From: Bdellovibrionales bacterium
GTDB lineage: Bacteria; Bdellovibrionota; Bdellovibrionia; Bdellovibrionales; JAMPXM01
Direction: 5' to 3'
Length of the DNA stretch: 64,000 bases
Assembly (NCBI GenBank): GCA_016713885.1
Contig: JADJOF010000003.1
Span: 62,001 to 126,000, forward strand
Shown: positions 36,455-46,697 of the stretch, piece after piece
How positions within the stretch are numbered: position 1 is the stretch's first letter
How the letters are laid out: each line of letters starts with the position of its first letter
Made by a program: the position numbers and the translations under genes
Notes under the pieces: model-generated
Seen by the model: only the letters and a program-made list of their open reading frames with translations
What the model was told of the DNA's origin: nothing
The model's database searches: none

Positions 36455-39400
36455 TTATTTGAACTCGAACTTGTATTCGAAGTCGAGGCCGACCTTGTTT
36501 TGGTTGCGACCTTCTTGATCGGTCGTGTCAGTCGTTTCGCCGCTCTCCTGCCCCTCGACGCTTACAACGACGGAGGTTTTGTCGGTGAGTCGGTAGTGGG
36601 CGCGCCCTTCGGTCTTGAGTTTCTTGCCCCAGGTCTGTGAGCCCGAGACCCCGAGTTTACGGTTAAATTCCTTTTTGACGATGATGCGCTGAGCGGATTC
36701 GTCGGTCTTGTCAAAGCCTGCGGAGTATTGAACGTCCAATCCAATCTTGCCGGTGACTTTTTTGACCAACGGATTGGCAACGGCACTCAAGACTTGAAAG
36801 CCCGCGGCGGAGCCCTGCTGTTGGCTGTTGATCTCGGTATCGAGCTGTTGATCGGTGGCGCCGAGGGCGAGCAGTGAGAGCAGGTCGCGTTCGGGAAGCG
36901 GTGGAACACTCGAGAGCGAGATCTCGGGCTTCTTGGCGTGGCCTTGAACAAGCAGGCTCACGTTATAGCTATCGACGCGAGCGCGGGCTTGGACGTTAAT
37001 TTTCGGATTGATCTCCAACGGGTCGTCAAAATTGAGAACGGCGCTGGTCACTGTGAAGATGTTTTCCCGGAAGTTGACCTTGGTTTCACCAGTGGTTCGG
37101 ATTTGCCCCTCGATCGCAGCCTTGGCGGGGTTACCGAGAATGCGAAGCTCGCCCTGGGCAGTGCCTTCAATCATTTCATTTTTAAGTGCGAGACCGTTCG
37201 AAAGATCGACCTTCACATCGACGACGAGCGGTTGGAAGGACTCCTCAAGCAGAAATCGTGGCAAAAATTGATCGCGCTTCAGATTGTCGGTCCCACTACC
37301 ATCGCTATCATCGTCGCCGAAGTCCTTGGCCATCAGTCCGTCTTTGACGATGTAGTTGCCTTTGAGGAGGAACGGGAACCAGTTTCCGCTGAACGAGAAA
37401 TCACCCGATCCATTGGTTTTGATTTTGTCTGGGAGGTTGAGCGAGATGCGATCAAAAGTTCCGGTGACGTTCACGGGAACTTGTTTTCGCCCTAGGATTT
37501 CAAGGCCACCGGTCGCTTGAATTCTGCCATTGGCAAAGTCAGACTTCAGGCTGTTGATCACGACTTTTTTGTGATTGAAGACAATATCACTTTGAATGTT
37601 CTCGAAAGGATAGCCGAACTCTGGGAACTTCAAAAAACCGCGATCCACAAGTGCCGATCCCATGACGTCGGTTCCGTTTGGACCGGACTTGATCGAAACG
37701 GCAATCGAGAGCAGACCGCGCAGCTCTTCAAAGAATGGAGTGAAGATGCTGAGTAGATTCATATCGATTTTCGAATTGAGCGAGAGATCGATTGGATGCG
37801 TGCGTGCGGCACTGTCGGCCCCATCGCGATTGGCCAGTCGAAGATAGGTGTTGTCACCGAGGACTTCGAACTTTCGAACGTCCATGACGCCATCGCGCAT
37901 CGCTATTTCGATAGGCTCTTGGTTTGCGAGTTCGATAGCGCCACGTTTTAGCGCAAGTTTTTCGATATTGGCGCTGCCGGTTGATGCCCAGAAGCCGCCA
38001 CGGGGAGCTTTCAACGAAATCTTTGAAGTCAAATGACCTTCAAAGTCGCGTCGGCCTTTGGGGCCAGCAATGGCTGCAAACATCGGTGCAAAGTTCCAAT
38101 CCTGCGATTGAAACTCAAGCACCAACGGCGCTTCTGGAGTGAGTGGCCAAATAAAGTCGCCGGTGACCAGATCGCCAAGGAAGCGACCATTGCCCTCGAT
38201 TGTTTTTGAGGTGAAACGCAGGTCGTAGCTGCTGTCGGGGACGGTGGTCTCGGCAATCGAAGTGCGAGTGATCGTACCCTTCATCGTCGCATCGGGAAGA
38301 AGCACCGGGCCTTTCAATGTCATATCAAAATTGAGAAGGCCCGAGAGCGCAAAGCCGGATTCAGAGATGAGATTGGTTTCTTCGAGTTTAAAACCGCGGC
38401 CTTTGGCCTCGGTGTCGATTGTACCGTCTGGATGTCCAGTTCCGGTCATCTGGATGATCGCTTCGCCGCGGCTCAACTGAATGCGTTCGGAACGAACCTC
38501 GCCGGCTTTCGATCTGACGTCAAAGTGAATGACGTCATAGTTCTCGCCCGAGACCATGCCTTTAAAGAGACTGCTTTTCAGATCGTAGCTGAGGCGATTG
38601 AGAGCAAAGGGACCATTGGCCTTCACCGATGCTTGCCCTGTTCCGGTCAGTGGGACGGGGAGTGTGAATTTGCGGGAGAAGACTTTGAGGAGATCGCGAG
38701 CATCAAAAAACGGAACACGCATCTGTGTGTTCAGCGTGCTTGTTTTAAAGTCGATTGCGAAGTCGCCGGAGTAGCGGGTGGTTGTATAGAACCCTTGAAT
38801 GCCGGTGAAGCCAAGTCCGCCGGCTTTATAGCTGATTGTGGCTTTAGGGAAACCAAGCCAGAAGTCTTCAAGCCACAGATCTTGCGCTTCGGCTTGCATT
38901 GAGAATGTGGCAGCTTTCGAGTCGCCAGACGTTTCACCTTTGAGTTTGAGAATGCCTTCGAGTTTGAGATCGCCGAGTGAAGACATATCCTTCATCGAAA
39001 AACGGTCGGCTTCGTAATTGAGTTTAAAGCCGGTTTTGTAAAACACTTCGCCAGAGCTGCGGCCGCTTGAGTTTGGCATTTTGATATCGGCTTTGTAGGC
39101 AAACTTTTCGAGATCGAAGGTGAATTCGCCAGCGGCCTCAAATTGTGGAATACCGGCGATGGCGCCTTTTGGTGTGCGACCGCGTGCAAGCTCACCTTGG
39201 ACGATGGCATCTTTACCTTTAAAGGAGCCGCCACAGCGAATGTTGAACTGTGGGAATAGGCGCGATTCGCAGGGGAACTCGCCATCGGCCGTCAGCCAAA
39301 CGGGAATGGGGCCAACCCCCATTTTTGTCATGAAGTCGTGCAGCTCTACCGACACTTTCAAAGCGTCGATGCGCATCAGCCACGGCGTGCGGCCATCGGT

Positions 39401-40495
39401 ATGCGGCGTTGTACCTTCGCCGATACGGATAGCTTTAAGGCTGGCTCTTCCAGCGACGGATTCTGTTTTGAGCTCGGGTACAAAGAGCTGCTTTCCATCC
39501 CAAAGGCCGTCGGCATCGATCTTATCAATCCATATTCCTTGAACTGAGTAGTCCTTGGCGTGGAGTTGAACTTGCGCTTTCCAGGGTGCCTGGGTGCTTT
39601 TTTTACTGGCCTGTAGGCGAACTGTCATTGAGCCCGTCATGGGCGGCGTGGGCTCGGCGTCGGCAATGGATTTTTGTAGCCAGTCGCGAGTGGACTTGAC
39701 GTCGATCTCCATGTCGCTGTCGATAGTGCCTGAATCAAAGTTCAAGCCTTCGACGTCGCCGTCAAGTCGACCATTAAAGCGAAGCGCCGAAGCTCCGCGG
39801 CGGATTTCCACACGATTCAAGGTGATAAACTTTGGAGCAAGGTCGATTTCGATGTCGGGTGAAAGGCGGATGGCGCGGTTGTTTTTTTGATCGATGGCAA
39901 GAATGGACTCGGCTTGAGTTTTCACTTCAAACTGTCGACGTTGACGAAGCAAAGAGATGTGGAGTTGATCGATATCGAGACTGAGTTGCTTTGCGGGAAT
40001 TTCGATTTGTGCGTTGATATTCTTCAGTTCGATTTCAGATACGGGGATGGCATTGAGTGCCTTAAATAGTCCCTCAAGCGGTTTGCCACCCGAAGACGGA
40101 AGGGGCGGAACTGTGACTGAGAAGCTTGTGCCGTTGATTTCAAGGCGACTGAGGCCAACCTCGCCGCGAATGATCTGAAGGAGCGAAAGGTCCGCGGATA
40201 CCTCTTGAATGGTGAGAGGTGACAGCGTCGATTCGAACTTGGCAGTGGGGAGTATGCGAACGTCCGTGAGCGTGACGCCAAGGGGAACGAAGCGAAGTTC
40301 GACCGAGCCGGGCAAAACACGGACGGGAAGATGTTCGCGACTGAGTCGATCGACGGTCACTAAAATCGCGGATCTTACTTTGGGCAGCGTTTGCGAGATC
40401 ACTGTGCCGACGCCGAAGGCGAGAAGCCCCGTCATGACGGTCAGGATCAGAAAGCGCCGGCTCAAAAATCGCCTGATGAAACGTGTGCCGCTCAT
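36455..40495 (-). CDS. tamB: TamB-like translocation/assembly module protein (DUF490)
   Basis: About 1346 aa periplasm-spanning protein with one N-terminal membrane anchor (FLILTVMTGLLAFGVGTVIS), a long repetitive beta-rich region typical of lipid-transport bridges (AsmA/TamB type) and the C-terminal TamB domain (GTAQGELRILGNPAKAAIEG, FDDPLEINPKINVQARARVD, ILSLLALGATDQQLD-like segment, YSAGFDKTDESAQRIIVKKE). It ends in KVGLDFEYKFEFK, a barrel-interacting end. Start ATG 40495 overlaps the upstream stop by 4 nt. It precedes the Omp85 gene, giving a TamB-TamA pair that helps build or lipidate the outer membrane. Confidence 0.9.
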   Translation of the reverse strand: MSGTRFIRRFLSRRFLILTVMTGLLAFGVGTVISQTLPKVRSAILVTVDRLSREHLPVRVLPGSVELRFVPLGVTLTDVRILPTAKFESTLSPLTIQEVSADLSLLQIIRGEVGLSRLEINGTSFSVTVPPLPSSGGKPLEGLFKALNAIPVSEIELKNINAQIEIPAKQLSLDIDQLHISLLRQRRQFEVKTQAESILAIDQKNNRAIRLSPDIEIDLAPKFITLNRVEIRRGASALRFNGRLDGDVEGLNFDSGTIDSDMEIDVKSTRDWLQKSIADAEPTPPMTGSMTVRLQASKKSTQAPWKAQVQLHAKDYSVQGIWIDKIDADGLWDGKQLFVPELKTESVAGRASLKAIRIGEGTTPHTDGRTPWLMRIDALKVSVELHDFMTKMGVGPIPVWLTADGEFPCESRLFPQFNIRCGGSFKGKDAIVQGELARGRTPKGAIAGIPQFEAAGEFTFDLEKFAYKADIKMPNSSGRSSGEVFYKTGFKLNYEADRFSMKDMSSLGDLKLEGILKLKGETSGDSKAATFSMQAEAQDLWLEDFWLGFPKATISYKAGGLGFTGIQGFYTTTRYSGDFAIDFKTSTLNTQMRVPFFDARDLLKVFSRKFTLPVPLTGTGQASVKANGPFALNRLSYDLKSSLFKGMVSGENYDVIHFDVRSKAGEVRSERIQLSRGEAIIQMTGTGHPDGTIDTEAKGRGFKLEETNLISESGFALSGLLNFDMTLKGPVLLPDATMKGTITRTSIAETTVPDSSYDLRFTSKTIEGNGRFLGDLVTGDFIWPLTPEAPLVLEFQSQDWNFAPMFAAIAGPKGRRDFEGHLTSKISLKAPRGGFWASTGSANIEKLALKRGAIELANQEPIEIAMRDGVMDVRKFEVLGDNTYLRLANRDGADSAARTHPIDLSLNSKIDMNLLSIFTPFFEELRGLLSIAVSIKSGPNGTDVMGSALVDRGFLKFPEFGYPFENIQSDIVFNHKKVVINSLKSDFANGRIQATGGLEILGRKQVPVNVTGTFDRISLNLPDKIKTNGSGDFSFSGNWFPFLLKGNYIVKDGLMAKDFGDDDSDGSGTDNLKRDQFLPRFLLEESFQPLVVDVKVDLSNGLALKNEMIEGTAQGELRILGNPAKAAIEGQIRTTGETKVNFRENIFTVTSAVLNFDDPLEINPKINVQARARVDSYNVSLLVQGHAKKPEISLSSVPPLPERDLLSLLALGATDQQLDTEINSQQQGSAAGFQVLSAVANPLVKKVTGKIGLDVQYSAGFDKTDESAQRIIVKKEFNRKLGVSGSQTWGKKLKTEGRAHYRLTDKTSVVVSVEGQESGETTDTTDQEGRNQNKVGLDFEYKFEFK

Positions 40496-41553
40496 GGAGC
40501 CTCTTCGATCCATTGCTGGAGCAAGGTGGAGGCCGAGCGATAAGACGGTCGAACTCGAGTGAGGCTTCGCATCAGCTCGATGGCGGTGACTGTATCGCCG
40601 AGTCCCCAAAGCGCGCGCGCGCGAGCGTAGGTGAGGGCAAATGGAGTTTCGGGGTCGCCGGCGTACTTGAGTTCCAGGTTTTCTACCTCTCCCAGTGCAG
40701 AGGCATACTGGCGACCAAGAATCAGAACTTCAAGAAGTAGCCAATCGAGTCGTGGCGAGAGGCGCCGGTTTTCAATGAGTTTTGCACTTTCGCCATGCAG
40801 GTCCATGAACAGAAGCATGAGAGCCATGTCGTAGAGCTCAGACTCGCTTGCGGTCGTCGCCCTTTTTTTGAGTTCTTTTAAAATGGGCTTTGCCGCTTTT
40901 TTGAGATCGTCGGGGAGCTGGTCGAACTTACGCTCAAGCTCGGCCTTCGGCGGCGAGTGCGCGAGCGCGTCTTCGACCATGATCTGCGCCTCGCGAAACG
41001 CGAACTCATTCTGCTCTTTTTTTAGAATGGGATCGTCCGGATCGAAGGCCTGAATTTCGTCGAGAACCTTTCGCTCCTGGCTCAGGAGGCGGTTGACGCG
41101 TGCATAGTCCAGGCGTCGGCGCAGATTCTCGCGTTTTTCTTCATGCGCCTGCTGTAGGCGGTGCATTTTCTCGACTCGCTGCTTTGCGGGGCGAGGATCA
41201 AATGTATCAAGTCCGTCCGACTCAACGAGGTCGTCGAAGCCATCTTCTTGAAATTCAATTCCTTCAAAAATCGCGTCGATCTCAATAGGCTCAATGGATA
41301 CACGGGTGAGTTTGATGGCTTCAATGAGCGCCGCCCAGGGAAGCGGTTGATCGCGCTTCATGCTGCGCAGGCACTGGGTAAAGAGGGGTCTTAGCTGCTG
41401 ACTATTGACGAGAAAGCGGGTGAGGGTTCGCACGTCTTCGTTTGAAAGCACATTGGCATCCCAGCGCGGCAGCAGCGCATCGGCCACGATTGCAGGGTCG
41501 CCGTGTTCAATCAAGAGCTGCCGAATTTCTGTTTCCAGAGACGAGTGGGGCAC
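40492..41553 (-). CDS. Helical repeat (TPR-like) protein of unknown function
   Basis: 353 aa, wholly helical, no signal peptide. The C-terminal part shows degenerate TPR units (TASESELYDMALMLLFMDLH, FALTYARARALWGLGDTVTA). The middle is a charged coiled coil (KQRVEKMHRLQQAHEEKREN). No enzyme motif. First gene of the tamB operon, overlapping tamB by 4 nt, so a role in envelope assembly is plausible but unproven. Confidence 0.65.
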   Translation of the reverse strand: MPHSSLETEIRQLLIEHGDPAIVADALLPRWDANVLSNEDVRTLTRFLVNSQQLRPLFTQCLRSMKRDQPLPWAALIEAIKLTRVSIEPIEIDAIFEGIEFQEDGFDDLVESDGLDTFDPRPAKQRVEKMHRLQQAHEEKRENLRRRLDYARVNRLLSQERKVLDEIQAFDPDDPILKKEQNEFAFREAQIMVEDALAHSPPKAELERKFDQLPDDLKKAAKPILKELKKRATTASESELYDMALMLLFMDLHGESAKLIENRRLSPRLDWLLLEVLILGRQYASALGEVENLELKYAGDPETPFALTYARARALWGLGDTVTAIELMRSLTRVRPSYRSASTLLQQWIEEAP

Positions 41554-41708
41554 GATCTAATTCTCAATGATTTTCAGGTATTTGAGGAGAGAACAGCGCA
41601 GATCTCTTGTGCTATTGCGACAACGGTCGCGAGCCTTTGGTCCGGCAGCACGAGCGTCAATTCCCGTAAGCTTTTCCTTCGAGGCCATTGCCGTTACGCT
41701 GATGAAAC

Positions 41709-42872
41709 ATGAAAGTTCATTCGATTCGACTGGATGGCGACATTCCAGTGTCCCTGCTGCGGTCTGAAGTTGAGAAACTGTTGGCTCTCCAACAAATGGG
41801 AGGGCTGTCGATTCGTCTTGCGCGAACGCCACGAGATTTTTTAGATGCGTCGAATTTCCTGCACGGAATGTCTCCCGACGGTTCGCCCTCGGTAGGGAGT
41901 AGCGGTTCGATTCTGCCGATGGTGGAGAGACATGTCTTGCTTCCGGGCTTTCGGAAGATTTTGATTCACGCGAGTGGTCGACTTGTCTCGGTGGTGTCAC
42001 TCTTGCCGCGCGGTGTGTTGCCGATTCCCGTCGAAGCCTTCCTCTCGCTCGAATCTGTCGATGTGGCCGAGTTTCCAAAGATCGAATCGTGGATTGAAGT
42101 CGCCAATAGTCGCCTCACAACGGAGGCCGAAGCGCTGTTGATGGCGCTTGCGGTCTTTGAGGTTGTGATGGTGCGCGATCGGCGCACGCGTGTTGCGTTG
42201 GTCTTTTCGGAGGAACCGAAGTGTCTGGTGAATCTGCTTGGACGGTTGGGAATGCCGAGCGCCGTGCGCAAAGTTGGCGGCGGGCCAGTTTGGGTTGTTA
42301 TTCCGCCCGGCACGACGGCTCTGGATGACTGTCTTCATCCGCTTCGGGCTCGCGTCGTCGATGATTTATTTTCGGAAACGCGTTCGGTTGAACCGCTGAG
42401 TTTTGAAACGCTCGAGGGCGTTGTTCGATTTCGTCCTGCGATACTCGAGACGCTGTCGGAGTCGAAACGAAAAGAAATTGCCGCACTTTACCCACGGGAC
42501 AAAGCGTATCAGTTCCTGTTCTCGCCGCAGTTTCTTGAGACGCTCAAGCACGCCGAGCGTTTTGTGGTGAGCTTTCCAGCGAAGATCACCTGGTCAAATG
42601 GCTTTGGAGTGAGCGGCGTTGCCTTGGACATTTCTGAATCGGGAATTCGCTTCCGCTCCGAGTCGGGGCCGGTGCCTCAAGATGCTGTGCGTGAAGTTTT
42701 GATGATGCTTCAGGTGGATGCGATTCAGTCGATTCAGCTGGATGCGGTCATAAAGCGTGTTTCACCAGATGGTGCGGAGTGTGGACTTTGGGTGAATGCG
42801 AGCAGTGTCCAGTTCAAGTACCTTGTCGACTGGATTCGACGCTCGCCGTTTGCGCAGAAGACAAAAAGCTAA
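41709..42872 (+). CDS. Acyltransferase-like (FeeM/GNAT-type) protein fused to PilZ domain
   Basis: 387 aa. Residues about 30-210 resemble the N-acyl amino acid synthase (FeeM) type of GNAT fold: LPIPVEAFLSLESVDVAEFP, WIEVANSRLTTEAEALLMAL and VNLLGRLGMPSAVRKVGGGP. Residues about 275-380 are a PilZ domain with the DxSxxG motif (ALDISESGIRFRSESG); the upstream RxxxR is not clearly present. Inference: a cytoplasmic enzyme that makes or senses an acylated small molecule, possibly gated by cyclic di-GMP. The FeeM assignment is by pattern only. Divergent from the tamB operon. Confidence 0.65.
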   Translation: MKVHSIRLDGDIPVSLLRSEVEKLLALQQMGGLSIRLARTPRDFLDASNFLHGMSPDGSPSVGSSGSILPMVERHVLLPGFRKILIHASGRLVSVVSLLPRGVLPIPVEAFLSLESVDVAEFPKIESWIEVANSRLTTEAEALLMALAVFEVVMVRDRRTRVALVFSEEPKCLVNLLGRLGMPSAVRKVGGGPVWVVIPPGTTALDDCLHPLRARVVDDLFSETRSVEPLSFETLEGVVRFRPAILETLSESKRKEIAALYPRDKAYQFLFSPQFLETLKHAERFVVSFPAKITWSNGFGVSGVALDISESGIRFRSESGPVPQDAVREVLMMLQVDAIQSIQLDAVIKRVSPDGAECGLWVNASSVQFKYLVDWIRRSPFAQKTKS

Positions 42873-42932
42873 AGATCATTGACGTTCTCCCGATTAGGCT
42901 CCGATGATCGTCCCGCTCAGGCGGAGGGATAG

Positions 42933-44105
42933 ATGATGGAAGGTCGGAGTTGGGTAGGAATTGTATATCGAATGGTCGTGTTCGGTTTTGTCCTGTCGCT
43001 CGCCCCGCTGGCCTTTTCTGAAACGAATGCGGCCTCATCGGCCTCCACATCTGCTCAGACTATAGATCCGACTTTGCTCAAGTGGTCGGGAAACTTGCGA
43101 CACCGCTTTGATTCGATTCGAAATGAATCTCCTGCCGCCGGTAAAAACGAGACTTACGATCAGGCGCGTCTTCGGTTGCGGTTTGGAGCAACGGCCAATC
43201 CCGTTGAGAATCTCAAGATTGAGATGCGACTGGCCACTGGGACCGGGGGTACGAGCACCAATCAGTCCTATGGCGATACCGTCAAAGGTTCGCGCAATTA
43301 TGAAATCAAACTCGATCGGGCTGCATTCGACTACGGTGTGAATGATTTCATTCACGTTGGCGGCGGTCGCATGGCGAATCCGTTCGTGCTCGTTGGTGAA
43401 AACGATATGCTCTTTGACTCCGATCTTAACTTTGACGGCACCGCATTTCTGCTTGGTCAAAACTGGGGTGATGTCGAAGTCGGTGTTTCGGCCGGCCTCT
43501 TTATTCTTGATGATAGCAAAGATACGAGTGCTGCGTCGGCTTCGGATGTGCGACTTGATGCACTTCAGGTGAATGCCAAAGTCAAAATGGGATGGATGGA
43601 TGTCATTGCGACGGCTGCCGAATATACCTATTGCGGTGTTTCTCAACATGCTGCGATTGTCACAGGCGATTTCGCAGGAAACTCGAATAGCGGTGGCGTT
43701 TATACCTATGGTTACAGAGTGACAGCCTATGGGTTGGAACTACAAACGACGATGTCGGAGATTCCGCTTCGGGCATTTTTTGAGATGGCACAGAACTCAG
43801 AGGGAATTGACCGCACAGCTTCGATTGTCGGTTTGAGAATGGGGCAGCTGAAGAATGCCGGTGATTTTGCGATGGCTTGGGATTATCGCGAAGTTCAAAA
43901 GGATGCGACGCTTGGAATTCTAACAGACGCCGAGGCTTTTGGTGGAGGCACGGATGGTCGCAGTCACCGGTTCACGGCAGGCTACGGCGTGAACAAAAGT
44001 CTTTCGGCGTGGCTTGCGTTTTTATCGGGAGAGAAGGGGATCTCGGCAGGTGCGGCACCTGCCGGGCGTAAGCGCATCACGTTGGATGCGCTTATTAAGT
44101 TTTAA
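42933..44105 (+). CDS. Putative outer-membrane porin
   Basis: 390 aa with a signal peptide (VVFGFVLSLAPLAFSET). The mature part begins LLKWSGNLRHRFDSIRNE and RLRLRFGATANPVENLKIEM, a hallmark of the putative porin (Porin_5-like) family. It continues as alternating strands (FIHVGGGRMANPFVLVGEND, VEVGVSAGLFILDDS) and ends in Phe (LDALIKF). GCGGAGGG lies 5 bases before the ATG at 42933. Substrate unknown. Confidence 0.78.
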   Translation: MMEGRSWVGIVYRMVVFGFVLSLAPLAFSETNAASSASTSAQTIDPTLLKWSGNLRHRFDSIRNESPAAGKNETYDQARLRLRFGATANPVENLKIEMRLATGTGGTSTNQSYGDTVKGSRNYEIKLDRAAFDYGVNDFIHVGGGRMANPFVLVGENDMLFDSDLNFDGTAFLLGQNWGDVEVGVSAGLFILDDSKDTSAASASDVRLDALQVNAKVKMGWMDVIATAAEYTYCGVSQHAAIVTGDFAGNSNSGGVYTYGYRVTAYGLELQTTMSEIPLRAFFEMAQNSEGIDRTASIVGLRMGQLKNAGDFAMAWDYREVQKDATLGILTDAEAFGGGTDGRSHRFTAGYGVNKSLSAWLAFLSGEKGISAGAAPAGRKRITLDALIKF

Positions 44106-44108
44106 GAA

Positions 44109-44570
44109 CTATTCGACTTTGCAGACGGTGTACGTTTCGCGTGTCTGAGCGGCAATTGTGAGCGTCTGACCATTTGCTGACACCTCAATGTCGACCTGTC
44201 CGTCGCCCTTCGGCGTTCGGAGCGTCAGCGTCTTTTGGTTGAGGACCCATGTGCCGTCGAATTGATCGACTTGGGATGTCGCCTGCCCCTGGGCATCGAT
44301 GGCAAATTCGCTGAACTTCATCGTGCAATCCGCTTTAAAAGTCGCCAGTTTTAAATGGCGCTCGCCTTGTTGGTCGACAACGGCACACCAAGACTGGCCA
44401 TTGACCAAAGGTTGACCACAGGTGCCGCCGCCAGCGGGAACCCTAACTGGTGTGGTGTCGCCACCAGCAGGTTTATTTCCGCCACCTCCGCCGTTTGAAG
44501 AGCTTCCGCCGCCAGCAGCGCAGCCTGCAAAGCAGAGAGCCGATACTGTCAGTGCAATAAATCGCATCAT
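44109..44570 (-). CDS. Small lipoprotein
   Basis: About 153 aa. Lipobox LCFAGC after a short signal, then a Gly/Ser/Asn linker (GGGSSSNGGGGGNKPAGG) and a lipocalin-like beta domain (HLKLATFKADCTMKFSEFAI, DGTWVLNQKTLTLRTPKGD). Four Cys in the mature part could form two disulfides. No function known. Immediately downstream of efp on the same strand. Confidence 0.65.
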   Translation of the reverse strand: MMRFIALTVSALCFAGCAAGGGSSSNGGGGGNKPAGGDTTPVRVPAGGGTCGQPLVNGQSWCAVVDQQGERHLKLATFKADCTMKFSEFAIDAQGQATSQVDQFDGTWVLNQKTLTLRTPKGDGQVDIEVSANGQTLTIAAQTRETYTVCKVE

Positions 44571-44584
44571 AGAGGACTCCAATC

Positions 44585-45148
44585 TTATTTGTTCACGCGT
44601 TCAACGTATTCGCCGGTGCGCGTGTCAACGCGAAGGACATCGCCTTCGCTGATGTGCATCGGAACATGAACGATATAACCTGTTTCCAAAGTCGCGGGCT
44701 TTGTCGCACCAGTGACGGTGTTGCCTTTGAAGTTGGGATCAGTCTTTGTCACTTTCAGGTTCACTGCATTCGGAACGTCAACGCCGATGGCTTTGCCGTT
44801 GTAGAACACGATGACCACTTCGAGATTTTCGAGGAGGAAGTTCTTCGAATCACCGACGTCTTCGTCGTTGAGCGTGATCTGCTCGTAGTTGGTTTGATTC
44901 ATGAAAGCGTAGCCGCTCTCGTCTTTGTAGAGGAACTGCATCTCTTGAGTCGAAATATCGGGCACTCCGAATTTTTCACCCTGTTTAAATGTCCACTCAC
45001 GGTTTTGGCCGGTGATGAGGTTACGGGCCTTGCAGCGCGTGAACTGGTTCCCTTTGCCGGGCTTAACGTGTTGGAAATCCGTGACGGTAAAAGGTTCGCC
45101 TTCGACGAGAATTTTGAGACCTTTTTTGAAGTCTGAAAGTTGATACAT
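44585..45148 (-). CDS. efp: Translation elongation factor P
   Basis: 187 aa, the exact family length. It relieves ribosome stalling at polyproline. The three-domain layout is clear: KOW-like N-domain with the modifiable tip Lys (VKPGKGNQFTRCKARN), OB domain (FMNQTNYEQITLNDEDVGDS) and C-terminal domain (VHVPMHISEGDVLRVDTRTG). No epmA or epmB is nearby. CGGAGGA precedes the ATG by 5 bases. Confidence 0.97.
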   Translation of the reverse strand: MYQLSDFKKGLKILVEGEPFTVTDFQHVKPGKGNQFTRCKARNLITGQNREWTFKQGEKFGVPDISTQEMQFLYKDESGYAFMNQTNYEQITLNDEDVGDSKNFLLENLEVVIVFYNGKAIGVDVPNAVNLKVTKTDPNFKGNTVTGATKPATLETGYIVHVPMHISEGDVLRVDTRTGEYVERVNK

Positions 45149-45192
45149 GAAGTCCTCCGAGACTCAATGTGTCGCTTATCAGACTCGTCTGG

Positions 45193-46057
45193 TCAACGGT
45201 CGCGACCGAGCTTTTCGAGAAGTCGCTCTAGTTTTTTGCGCTTTTTTTTGAGCGGGGTCGTCTTGAACCGGATATTCCGCCGCTCTTTGTGCTGTTCGAT
45301 CGGCTTCGCGTGCAAGAGTGATCACATCCTCTTGTGGGATTCCCAGGCGCTTTCCGAGCAGGGTCAGGCGAGTCTCAAGATCGGCCCGTGGGCCGAGGTG
45401 GCGAAGCGCGCGACCCAGCACAGCAAATGCCCCTTCAAGATCATTGCGCACAGTTAAGGCATCGGCGATGGAAAGTGCACGATAAGCTTCGCGATCAGCC
45501 CGTGAAGGATCGCGTTTTTTCTCAGCCTCACTGAGTGGCTGTGGTGGTGCGACGTCTTCTTTTGACCACTCAAAGACGTCATCTTCAAATTCGTCGGCAG
45601 TGAGGAATTCCCACTTCTTTACCATTTTCGCTGCGCGCTCGTGCTGGGGGCTCAAGAACAACACCATCTTAAAGGCTTGCAGGGCGTCCTTTGGTCGGCG
45701 CAATTCAAGATAGGTTTCGCCCATTAGTTGAAACGCAAGCAGGTTATCGGGTGAGAGTTCCGTCGCCTTGCCGAGCTGCTCAAGGGCGTCAGTGAAGTTG
45801 CGCTTTTCGATAAGGAGGCGGGCGAGTGCAATGCGACCCGCCGCAAAGTCGGGATGGAGGCGGACGCCGCGAGTGGCAACCTCCATCGCTTCATTGATCA
45901 TTCCTAGGCGCCGATACGCTTCCGATAGCGGAGCGAAAACGCGGCTGGCGGGATTGCGCTGATACTCAATCTGGCAGCGTTCGACAAATTCAGCATTGGG
46001 AACCGCATTCGTATTTGAAATAGAATGGTTCGGGGTCGTGTTGTCGATTTCCGCCAT
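45193..46057 (-). CDS. TPR-repeat protein, frameshift near the C-terminus
   Basis: Soluble 287-residue protein with at least three TPR motifs (PASRVFAPLSEAYRRLGMIN, FAAGRIALARLLIEKRNFTD, LLAFQLMGETYLELRRPKDA) and a further helical region. The frame as read runs on to 45179. Removing one T from the T8 run at 45242-45249 gives KKRKKLERLLEKLGRDR and a TGA at 45193-45195, a far more natural ending. No catalytic motif. It lies just upstream of efp. Confidence 0.75.
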
Positions 46058-46122
46058 GCCCTATTGTTGCACTGCGACTTTCACGCTTCAAGTCTTGCGA
46101 TGAGAGTATCGCCGGGATTTGA

Positions 46123-46662
46123 TTGAGCGCTGTGAATCCTATCCGCACTTTGACAATTCTTGGAATTGACCCCGGCACGCGAAACCTTGGCTATGGCTGG
46201 ATCGAGGTTGATGCGAGTCGACCGGAAGATGTTTATGGTCGCGGCTGCGGCGTCTTGCGGGCGTCGGCGAAAGATGATGTCGCGACGCGTCTATCGATCC
46301 TCATGGGCGAGCTTGAAAAAGTGATCGCCGACTGTCGGCCGGCGATTGTGACCGTTGAAAAGGTTTTTCTCGGCAAAAGTGTCGAGAGTGCTTTTGTTTT
46401 GGGCCAAGCCCGCGGCGTTGTCTTGGCGTTGGCGGCCAGGTCGGGTGCGATGGTGCGAGAAGAAGCCGCTGTTTCGGCAAAGAAAAGCGTGACCGGCAGC
46501 GGTGCATCCGAGAAAACCGAGGTTCGCTTTATGCTCTCAAAACTGCTCAAGATGGGGCAAGAGCTCGACTCGGTCCCGCTCGATGCAAGTGACGCGCTGG
46601 CGCTGGCTTACCACACGTGGCGCAGGCTCTGTGTGGAGACGATGCTTGACGGTCGCGTGTAG
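46123..46662 (+). CDS. ruvC: Holliday-junction resolvase RuvC
   Basis: Cuts four-way DNA junctions during recombinational repair. 179 aa with the four acidic residues: Asp16 (ILGIDPGTRNLGYG), Glu79 (VTVEKVFLGKSVESAF), Asp154 and Asp157 (PLDASDALALAYH). GQARGVVLALA is also typical. Starts at TTG 46123. First gene of a ruvCAB cluster. Confidence 0.96.
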   Translation: MSAVNPIRTLTILGIDPGTRNLGYGWIEVDASRPEDVYGRGCGVLRASAKDDVATRLSILMGELEKVIADCRPAIVTVEKVFLGKSVESAFVLGQARGVVLALAARSGAMVREEAAVSAKKSVTGSGASEKTEVRFMLSKLLKMGQELDSVPLDASDALALAYHTWRRLCVETMLDGRV

Positions 46663-46697
46663 AGCAGTCGCGTGTAGAGTCGAACTGGAGGAATCCT

